The notes beneath the pieces are model-generated. The model was not told the origin of the DNA. It did no database searches and saw only the letters and a list, made by a program, of their open reading frames with translations. Shown here piece after piece: positions 1 through 4,185 of a DNA stretch of 10,845 nucleotides. Position numbers and translations under genes: made by a program. Position 1 is the stretch's first letter; every line of letters begins with the position of its first letter. This DNA comes from Candidatus Woesearchaeota archaeon (lineage in GTDB: Archaea > Nanobdellota > Nanobdellia > Woesearchaeales > ARS49), in contig JAPLZR010000047.1 in assembly GCA_026394935.1 (NCBI GenBank), forward strand, positions 1-10,845, read 5' to 3'.

Positions 1-405
1 TACGCGGTGGAGCGGGACGAATACTTCGTGCCCTTTTTCGTTGTAGGTTAGATAGTCAGTTTCGATTTTTATGATTTTGCTCGGGTCCAGTCTGTGCTCG
101 TGTCCGCCGACATCATCAAAATAGAATATTTCGTGCATCTTTCCGCGTTTGTGAAGCGACACAACCTCTCTTAATAATCGCGTGATTCTGTGTCCTTTTT
201 GTGTGAACGGGTCGAATTCTTTGTACATGTATCCTGTAAGCGTGAGTATCAGCAGTCCTACAAAAAAGCAGAAGTAAACGTTTTTCAATAATGGGAGCTC
301 GTACGATATTTCCCAGACTCCTCTCCAGAACAGTATTATTCCTGTTGCGTAGAATAGTGTCCATAGGAATTGTCTGTCCTCGTCTCGCAGTGTGTAAAAG
401 CTCAT
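1..405 (-). CDS. Membrane-anchored DUF504/UPF0248-like protein (C-terminus cut by window edge)
   Basis: This is the last visible gene of the minus-strand operon. The 135 visible codons start at 405, where ATG overlaps the deoA stop as ATGA, with a GGGGTGA purine-rich stretch just upstream. Two hydrophobic helices (about residues 13-30 and 43-60) come first, so it is probably an inner-membrane protein. A soluble part follows: IFYFDDVGGHEHRLDPSKI at about 93-111, then an FVPLHRV motif at 129-135. The order 'Y-x-D/DR, basic turn, I-x-I, IPxHRI' resembles the small archaeal DUF504 (UPF0248) family, which has no settled function; that match is from memory. The two-helix anchor ahead of it would be an unusual addition. 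Coupling to deoA suggests co-translation but says little about role. The reading frame is clear; the family call is moderate. Confidence 0.7.
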   Translation of the reverse strand, partial: MSFYTLRDEDRQFLWTLFYATGIILFWRGVWEISYELPLLKNVYFCFFVGLLILTLTGYMYKEFDPFTQKGHRITRLLREVVSLHKRGKMHEIFYFDDVGGHEHRLDPSKIIKIETDYLTYNEKGHEVFVPLHRV

Positions 406-1895
406 TTTATCGTCACCCCGCCCATTTTTTTCAGTGTTTCAACTGCATATTTTAGTTTATGCTGGCTTCGCGCGTATATCGTCAGTATCGGTTCTCCTTT
501 TTTCACTTCGTCTCCGCAGTGTTTGTGCAGGTATATTCCTGCGTCTGCATCTACCGGCGCTCCCGCCAATCTTGCTACTTTTGCTACCATTGCGTTTTCT
601 ATGTTTTTTATTTTTCCTGTTTTTTCTGCTTTTAGCGTGTATGTTTCTTTTGCAGGCGTTAATGTTTCCGGGGCTGGCATTTTTCCTCCTTGTGCTTCCA
701 CTATTCTTGTCATTGCTCCGTATGCTGCTCCGGTGTGGAGTATTTTGTATGCCATTTGGTATCCTTTTCCTTTTCCTGCCCTGCCGACCATTTCGAGAAG
801 TATTCCTGACATGTAGAGGCTTTTTTCTACGAGGTCCTGCGGTGCGTGCTCGTGGCTTTTCAGTGTGCAGATGACGTCCTTTGCTTCAAGCAGGGGTCCT
901 ATTCCTTTTCCTATCGGCTGGTCTCCGTTTGTGATTATTGTTTTTATTTTTATGTTGAGAAAATGTCCCAGTTCTCCGAAATGTAATGCAAGGTGTTTTG
1001 CTTGTTTGTGGCTTGCAACTTTTGTTCCTTTTCCTATAGGTATTTCCATCAGCAGGTGTGTTGCTCCCACGCTTGCTTTTTTCGCCATTATGGAGGCCAG
1101 CATTTGTCCTTCTGCGTCTATGCTTAATGGGTGCTCTACCCTGATTATTCTGTCGTCTGCCGGCGCGAGATTTACTGCGCCTCCCCAGATGATGAATCCT
1201 CCGACGTCTTTGATGATTTTTTTTAGTTTCTCGACAGGCAAACTAACCGGACACAATACTTCCATCGTGTCTGCTGTTCCTGCTGGCGAGGTTATTGCCC
1301 TGCTGCTCGTTTTTGGCACAGTGCACCCTGCTGCTACAAGTATTGGGACTATTATCATTGTTGTTCTGTTGCCCGGCACTCCTCCGATTGAGTGCACGTC
1401 TACTATTGGTTTTTTGTCGAATTTTAGCTGGTCTCCTGTTTCTGCCATTGCTATTGTTAATTCCGCTATTTCTTTTCTGTTCATTCCTCTTGTGTAGCTT
1501 GCGATGACGAAGCTTGTGAGCTCGATGTCTGTGAGTTTGTTGTCTACTATGTCTCGTACGATTGTTTTGATTTCTTTTGGCCCTAATTTTTCTCCGTCGA
1601 GTTTTCTTTTGATGTACGTGATGCTTTCCGGCTTGTCTGCTATTTCTATTTCTACTTTGTCGTTGTGTTTTGCGTTTAACGCGTCGAGAACTTCTTCAAA
1701 TAATCCTATGTGTCCTAGAGGTACTGCTTTTTTGCTTTCTGCAATGTCAAGAACTGCTGTTGTTTTTTTGCCGTCTTTTTTGATGATTAACCTGTCCATG
1801 TGGTGCAGGTCCAGTTCGTTTGCGTCTTTTTGGTTTAATAGAACTATTTGCACATCGCCTGTCGCAATGTCCATGTCTTTGACTTTGAGTTTCAT
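402..1895 (-). CDS. deoA: AMP phosphorylase (archaeal thymidine-phosphorylase family)
   Basis: The 497-residue protein matches the length of archaeal AMP phosphorylases (about 500). These cytoplasmic enzymes split AMP with phosphate into adenine and ribose-1,5-bisphosphate, which feeds R15P isomerase and type III RuBisCO in the archaeal nucleotide-salvage pathway; neither partner is in this window. An N-terminal domain of about 85 residues, absent from bacterial thymidine phosphorylases, is present. The glycine-rich phosphate-binding signature HSIGGVPGNRTT lies at 168-179, KTSSRAITSPAGTADTMEVL at 195-214 and ASVGATHLLMEIPIGKGTK at 274-292. The start at 1895 is supported by AGGTG eight nt upstream (1908-1904). 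Translation appears coupled: a tiny ORF stops 3 nt before the start, and the next gene overlaps its stop (ATGA). Codons 3-7 can be locked in a perfect 13-bp hairpin with upstream sequence. No key motif appears to be missing. Confidence 0.95.
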   Translation of the reverse strand: MKLKVKDMDIATGDVQIVLLNQKDANELDLHHMDRLIIKKDGKKTTAVLDIAESKKAVPLGHIGLFEEVLDALNAKHNDKVEIEIADKPESITYIKRKLDGEKLGPKEIKTIVRDIVDNKLTDIELTSFVIASYTRGMNRKEIAELTIAMAETGDQLKFDKKPIVDVHSIGGVPGNRTTMIIVPILVAAGCTVPKTSSRAITSPAGTADTMEVLCPVSLPVEKLKKIIKDVGGFIIWGGAVNLAPADDRIIRVEHPLSIDAEGQMLASIMAKKASVGATHLLMEIPIGKGTKVASHKQAKHLALHFGELGHFLNIKIKTIITNGDQPIGKGIGPLLEAKDVICTLKSHEHAPQDLVEKSLYMSGILLEMVGRAGKGKGYQMAYKILHTGAAYGAMTRIVEAQGGKMPAPETLTPAKETYTLKAEKTGKIKNIENAMVAKVARLAGAPVDADAGIYLHKHCGDEVKKGEPILTIYARSQHKLKYAVETLKKMGGVTIK

Positions 1896-2023
1896 GTCTT
1901 ATGCACCTGCAAAGTCAAAGACTAGAAAACCTTGGTTTTCTTTGTCTTTAACCTTCAGTTTCATCTTTTATCACTCTTTTGAAGGTTAAAGATTGGAAAA
2001 ATCTCTGATTTTTCCAAATCTTT
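1875..2023 (-). promoter_or_regulatory. Chain of competing hairpins in the deoA leader
   Basis: Coordinates are plus-strand; the RNA is minus. Hairpin H1 spans 1988-2023: 16 bp, one bulge, loop AGA. Alternative H1' pairs 1981-1992 with 1945-1956 (12 perfect bp), placing the leader ORF 2 start in a 24-nt loop. Hairpin H2 spans 1914-1952: 9 bp with one G-U, a small internal loop, then 8 bp. Alternative H2' pairs 1910-1922 with 1875-1887 (13 perfect bp) and holds the deoA Shine-Dalgarno and ATG in a 22-nt loop. H1 and H1' share 1988-1992; H2 and H2' share 1914-1922, so each pair excludes its partner. A ribosome finishing leader ORF 2 would sit on the 1910-1922 arm and free the deoA start. The pairing is read directly; the switch is inference. 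Confidence 0.5.
1899..1964 (-). CDS. Leader ORF 2: 21-codon peptide repeating the deoA start (MKLKVKD...)
   Basis: The frame runs from ATG at 1964, which overlaps the previous leader-ORF stop as ATGA, to TAA 3 nt before the deoA ATG. Its first seven residues, MKLKVKD, are identical to the deoA N-terminus, and 19 of the first 22 bases match. After a palindromic core (AGAAAACC/GGTTTTCT) the peptide ends LVFDFAGA, where VFDF is read from an inverted copy of the KVKD codons. It is too short for ordinary gene callers. It may act as a translated leader whose ribosome opens the deoA start, or it may be only a relic of a start duplication. A weak GAGTGAT lies 5 nt before its start. The reading frame is certain; expression is inferred. 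Confidence 0.55.
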   Translation of the reverse strand: MKLKVKDKENQGFLVFDFAGA

Positions 2024-2038
2024 GACTAGAAGTCTCAT
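1961..2038 (-). CDS. Leader ORF 1: 25-codon peptide, older copy of the deoA start (MRLLVKD...)
   Basis: ATG at 2038 overlaps the permease stop (ATGA, 2038-2035), and the TGA stop at 1963-1961 overlaps the next leader start (ATGA, 1964-1961). The opening MRLLVKD parallels MKLKVKD of leader ORF 2 and of deoA; 16 of its first 22 bases match deoA, so it is the more diverged copy. The middle of the ORF is a strong hairpin (GGAAAAATC, AGA, GATTTTTCC) flanked by a further 7-bp arm. No clear Shine-Dalgarno precedes it, so initiation would depend on ribosomes terminating on the permease gene. Two successive ATGA junctions in so short a space are easier to explain if translation matters. Confidence 0.5.
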   Translation of the reverse strand: MRLLVKDLEKSEIFPIFNLQKSDKR

Positions 2039-3156
2039 TTTTTGTGCTGGTGATTTTTTCTTCCCAGTATGCACGGCTGTGTTTCGTTTGCGTGCGGTTT
2101 TCTTTCGCGTTCATAGATTTGCAGTAGTGTTTGCAGTATCGCGAGTATCAGTGGTCCAAGGACTAGTCCTATGAATCCGAATGCGTACAGTCCGCCGAGG
2201 ATTCCGATTAAAATCAGCATTGGGTGTACTTTTGCCCTGCCTGCAACGATTACCGGCTTGAGGATGTTGTCGATTGATGATATGACGAGCAGTCCGTAGA
2301 AGAATAAGCCTATTCCTTTCCACATTAGTCCTGTTTCTCCTCCGAGATAACCGCTTATTCCCATTACCAGGCTTGCTGGGAACCATATGAGCCAGGTTCC
2401 TACGAAAGGAATCAGCGCGAACAATGTCATGACTGCGCCCCATAGCAGGAAGCCTTTAATGCCGAACAGCCAGAAGCCGAATGCTCCGAGCGCGCCTTGT
2501 ATTAATGCTACTACAAAGCTTCCGTAGAGGACTGCGTATGTGACGTCGCTGAATTGCTGGAATATTTGTTCCTGGTGATGGACTTTTAATGGCGCGACCT
2601 GTGTTGCTCTTATCAGTAATTCTTTTCCGTCTTTGAGTGCGTAATAGGTCGTGAATAATATTAGCAATAAATGAATGACGATTGTCGGCAGGGATAATAG
2701 TATGCCGCTTACTTTTTTGGTGATGAACGTGAGAATTTCATTCAGTCTGTCGATTGCGTATTGTTTGATGTTTTCATCGCGCATCAGGTTGTTGACGCTG
2801 TTGATTGATTTGCACAGGAAATTGTTTTCATAGCATTTTGTTTCGATTACTTCTCCTGTGGCAATATGTTGTTTCGTTCTCAGATACAGGTAGCTTGTTT
2901 CTGTTGTAAGGTTTTTTACCAACAGCACTGCCGGGATTGTTACTATCAGTATTATCAGGACTGCTGTGATGAATGCTGCCGGTCCTTTGTATTTTACCAG
3001 TTTTCTCATCCAGTTGTAGAACGGATAGAAAAGGTATGCCAGGAGCAGTCCTGTTATTATGCTTGTCAGGAATGGAAATATCACGATGATGCTGATTATG
3101 GCGATTATTGCTATTATTCCTAGGAAGAAATATTTGCTTGGTGCCTCTTTTAGCAT
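2035..3156 (-). CDS. AI-2E family transporter (PerM/TqsA/UPF0118-like permease)
   Basis: This 373-residue polytopic membrane protein has a family-typical layout: a paired N-terminal hydrophobic block (about 9-47), a helix at 57-80, an extracytoplasmic-type loop with two cysteines (108, 115), a helix at 148-173, and a dense C-terminal membrane region from 206 to 345. The conserved core LIPFVGTWLIWFPASL lies at 248-263 and a KPVIVAGRAKVHPMLILIGI segment at 300-319. The family exports or exchanges small solutes; relatives include the E. coli AI-2 exporter TqsA and Na+/H+ antiporters, so the substrate cannot be predicted. It appears to be the first gene of the operon. TTTATAAA is centred 26-27 bp before the ATG and no Shine-Dalgarno is present, which fits leaderless initiation. 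Its stop overlaps leader ORF 1. Confidence 0.9.
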   Translation of the reverse strand: MLKEAPSKYFFLGIIAIIAIISIIVIFPFLTSIITGLLLAYLFYPFYNWMRKLVKYKGPAAFITAVLIILIVTIPAVLLVKNLTTETSYLYLRTKQHIATGEVIETKCYENNFLCKSINSVNNLMRDENIKQYAIDRLNEILTFITKKVSGILLSLPTIVIHLLLILFTTYYALKDGKELLIRATQVAPLKVHHQEQIFQQFSDVTYAVLYGSFVVALIQGALGAFGFWLFGIKGFLLWGAVMTLFALIPFVGTWLIWFPASLVMGISGYLGGETGLMWKGIGLFFYGLLVISSIDNILKPVIVAGRAKVHPMLILIGILGGLYAFGFIGLVLGPLILAILQTLLQIYERERKPHANETQPCILGRKNHQHKK

Positions 3157-3178
3157 ATTTCTGTTATTGGCGCTTTTA

Positions 3179-3186
3179 TTTATAAA
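3179..3186 (-). promoter_or_regulatory. Archaeal TATA box for the permease-deoA operon
   Basis: TTTATAAA on the minus strand is centred about 26.5 bp upstream of the permease ATG at 3156. At the usual archaeal spacing, transcription would begin at or next to the start codon, giving a leaderless mRNA. A 20-bp copy of the tRNA-Val 3' end (3190-3209) sits directly upstream, in the space where a BRE would lie. Confidence 0.65.
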
Positions 3187-3189
3187 CGT

Positions 3190-3209
3190 TTGGTATGAGC
3201 CCGCCCAGA
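3190..3209 (-). repeat. Copy of the tRNA-Val 3' end (20 bp, perfect)
   Basis: Minus strand TCTGGGCGGGCTCATACCAA is identical to 3289-3308, which is the T-stem 3' strand, acceptor 3' strand, discriminator A and five downstream bases of the tRNA gene. The two copies are offset by 99 bp. Just before the copy, a CGAATCT (T-loop-like) recurs, separated by 12 nt. The 79 bp between the copies contain small palindromes (AGAGC/GCTCT at 3266-3278; CGAAT/ATTCG at 3216-3228) and no ORF. Confidence 0.8.
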
Positions 3210-3294
3210 CAATGCCGAATGAGATTCGTCAAGCCTGTGCGTGCTCACCTACATATTTTTGAGAAAGAGCTTCGCTCTGTAAGATAAATTGGTA

Positions 3295-3409
3295 TGAGCC
3301 CGCCCAGATTCGAACTGGGGACTTGCTCGATATCGAAAACGCCAGCGTTTTCGAAAATACGCTGCGCGTATACGTCAACGAGCCGTCATAACCGCTAGAC
3401 CACGGGCTC
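3295..3409 (-). tRNA. tRNA-Val (anticodon GAC), intron-containing
   Basis: The acceptor stem is GAGCCCG (3409-3403) with CGGGCTC (3302-3296), discriminator A at 3295 and no encoded CCA. The D-arm reads GTC...GAC. The anticodon stem is GCTCG (3383-3379) with CGAGC (3329-3325), and the T-arm is CCCAG-TTCGAAT-CTGGG. The spliced tRNA is 73 nt, with anticodon loop TTGACGT and anticodon GAC at 3376-3374, so it is charged with valine and reads GUC/GUU. A73 agrees with valine identity. A 42-nt intron follows position 37. The gene is surrounded by partial copies of itself: two of its 5' end upstream and one of its 3' end downstream. Transcription probably starts near 3571 from a TTTAAATA box, giving a long leader. 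Confidence 0.95.
3331..3372 (-). other. 42-nt tRNA intron with bulge-helix-bulge splice motif
   Basis: In the precursor, U32-U33-G34-A35 pairs with UCGA near the intron 3' end (4 bp). It is flanked by 3-nt bulges CGU (cut after G37) and UAU (cut before U38), followed by an intron helix AUACGC/GCGUUU with one mismatch. This is the canonical hBHBh' recognised by archaeal splicing endonuclease. The intron body also reads as two consecutive palindromes, ATACGC-GCA-GCGTAT and CGAAAACGC-TG-GCGTTTTCG, which resemble the palindromic cores in the nearby leader units. Confidence 0.85.
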
Positions 3410-3429
3410 TTGTCTAATTTATTATGATT

Positions 3430-3476
3430 GCACGCGGTCTTCCGGAAATTCGCAATTTCCGATAGACCACGGGCTC
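3430..3476 (-). repeat. Hairpin unit B: copy of the tRNA-Val 5' end plus inverted copy
   Basis: Minus strand begins GAGCCCGTGGTCTATCGG, matching 17 of 18 bases of the tRNA 5' end. It continues into the palindrome GGAAATT-GCG-AATTTCC and then an imperfect inverted copy (AGACCGCGTGC). That 3' arm could pair back within the unit or forward with the true tRNA 5' end 20 nt downstream (9 of 10 positions, counting one G-U). No full tRNA fold is possible, so it is not a second tRNA. Confidence 0.75.
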
Positions 3477-3503
3477 AAACTATTATTGATTATGTACTCA
3501 TTT

Positions 3504-3547
3504 GAGCCTGTGGTTCCGAAAAGCTTGGTTTTCGATACCACGGGCTC
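3504..3547 (-). repeat. Hairpin unit A: outer, more diverged copy of the tRNA-Val 5' end
   Basis: The unit begins GAGCCCGTGGT (3547-3537), identical to the first 11 bases of the tRNA, and ends with its inverted copy ACCACAGGCTC (3514-3504), pairing 11 bp with one wobble. Inside is a 2x2 internal loop, a CGAAAA/TTTTCG stem and a six-base loop. The core GAAAACCAAGCTTTTC agrees at 15 of 16 bases with the core in leader ORF 2 upstream of deoA. A 27-nt AT-rich spacer separates it from unit B. Confidence 0.75.
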
Positions 3548-3593
3548 AGGATAATTTACCGTGATTTGTTAATAATATTCAGAAATTGAACCC

Positions 3594-3601
3594 TATTTAA
3601 A
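3594..3601 (-). promoter_or_regulatory. TATA-like box, probable tRNA-Val promoter
   Basis: TTTAAATA on the minus strand, within AAAAGGTTTAAATAGGG, is the best TATA-like match upstream of the tRNA and its two hairpin units. Predicted initiation lies near 3571, giving a leader of about 160 nt before the tRNA 5' end, to be removed by RNase P. A weaker AT-rich stretch at about 3417-3424 lies too close to the tRNA for normal spacing. Confidence 0.4.
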
Positions 3602-3610
3602 CCTTTTCAG

Positions 3611-3630
3611 AAAAAAATAATAAAAAAAAT
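3611..3630 (-). terminator. T-rich archaeal-type terminator after the 56-residue gene
   Basis: On the minus strand, T8, ATTA and T7 follow 8 nt after the TAA at 3640-3638, with no stem-loop. Oligo-T tracts of this kind are the usual intrinsic termination signal in archaea. Confidence 0.55.
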
Positions 3631-3637
3631 TTGGAAT

Positions 3638-3808
3638 TTACTTCTTGAAGCTTAATAACGCTACTATGACTGATAGTGCGCCTACTACGATTTGTATGTA
3701 GGGATATCCGCCTGTCAGGGTTGATAGCCAAGTGTATAGTTTTGGGACCAGGTGTACTAGTCCGCCAATCAATAGCAGATACGGTGCGTATTTTTGTATG
3801 TCTTTCAT
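3638..3808 (-). CDS. Small two-helix membrane protein, 56 residues, unknown function
   Basis: I do not recognise this protein. The frame begins MKDIQKYAPYLLLIGGLVHL and ends ...ALLSFKK. It has two hydrophobic segments (about residues 9-24 and 38-53) separated by a short turn (TWLSTLTGGYPY), a lysine-bearing N-terminus and a KK C-terminus: a hairpin membrane protein with no obvious catalytic residues. Support is strong despite its size: a perfect GGAGGT Shine-Dalgarno (3822-3817) lies 8 nt before the ATG, codon choice is rich in ATA/CTA/GTA, and T-tracts follow the stop. It stands alone, divergent from the giant surface-protein gene. A longer minus ORF in another frame over the same bases is its shadow. 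Confidence 0.8.
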   Translation of the reverse strand: MKDIQKYAPYLLLIGGLVHLVPKLYTWLSTLTGGYPYIQIVVGALSVIVALLSFKK

Positions 3809-4185
3809 TTTTTTCTACCTCCACGAATGATATAGTCCTATAGGTAGACTGTTGTTATTATGGTTGTGTGCGTATTGTACGGCAGTACTTCCTCTTATTT
3901 GTCCGTAACATTTATAAATCCAGTATTACTATAGTGTGTTGAGCTGTTAAAGAGGGGGTATTTATTTTAGCAAAGGGGGTTAGAGTCATATCCAACGTCT
4001 TTTTCCTACGTAGTGTTCTCGCTTTTCTATTCATTCCTGGTTTGTTTAGTCATATTCTTTCATATGGGGTCGGGGGGTTGAAAGGCGCTTTTGCTGCTTT
4101 TTGTTGCACCCTCTGTGTAACAGCTCACCAGCTGAAGCGCTCTTCCCGGCCTCTTTATACTTCCAAAGGTCAAGTCAAAGCGTAT
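3809..4185. other. Divergent promoter region and open N-terminal extension of the giant gene
   Basis: Minus-strand signals for the 56-residue gene occupy 3809-3865 (GGAGGT, then weak AT-rich CATAATAA at about 3855-3862). A palindromic ATTTATAAAT at 3910-3919 points mainly to the plus-strand gene. Two purine tracts, AAGAGGGGG (3950-3958) and AAAGGGGG (3972-3979), resemble ribosome-binding sites. From 3943 the frame of the giant protein is open without any ATG, GTG or TTG until TTG at 4042, and what it encodes looks membrane-like. Confidence 0.6.
3911..3918 (+). promoter_or_regulatory. TATA box for the giant surface-protein gene
   Basis: TTTATAAA predicts transcription from about 3940. This sits immediately after the in-frame TGA at 3940-3942 that bounds the long open frame, and before both G-rich Shine-Dalgarno-like tracts. 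This placement suggests that coding starts well before the first ATG at 4186. Confidence 0.6.

Larger units (their letters stand above)
3410..3637. other. Gene-free stretch between tRNA-Val and the small membrane protein gene
   Basis: I see no ORF with coding character here. Reading toward the tRNA, it holds the terminator-like T-runs of the 56-residue gene, a TTTAAATA box, hairpin unit A, hairpin unit B and AT-rich spacers of 27 and 20 nt. If the box drives the tRNA, its transcript starts near 3571, only about 24 nt before unit A. The tRNA may therefore once have stood where unit A now begins and been pushed downstream by two rounds of unit addition (inference). Confidence 0.6.

Noticed and set aside
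116..364. 82-codon minus-strand ORF rich in Arg/Asn
   Set aside because: It overlaps the DUF504-like frame, which has helices, an ATGA junction and a plausible domain; this one has neither start signals nor recognisable content.
865..1497. 210-codon plus-strand ORF
   Set aside because: It is antisense to deoA, whose protein motifs are unmistakable; its composition is that of a complementary frame.
3190..3308. attL/attR pair of an integrative element
   Set aside because: The perfect repeat matches a tRNA 3' end, but only 79 bp without any gene lie between the copies and no integrase is in the window.
3421..3547. Two further tRNA genes or tRNA pseudogenes
   Set aside because: Only the first 11-18 bases match a tRNA; the rest is palindrome plus inverted copy, so no D-, anticodon or T-arm can form.
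1899..3547. CRISPR-like array from repeated ~70-bp units
   Set aside because: Only two units occur per locus, the repeated part is the host gene's own start, and the units at the two loci do not share a common repeat beyond the core.
3597..3824. 75-codon minus-strand ORF
   Set aside because: It is a shadow of the 56-residue membrane protein, whose ATG is the one correctly placed after GGAGGT; this ORF reads through the terminator T-tracts.
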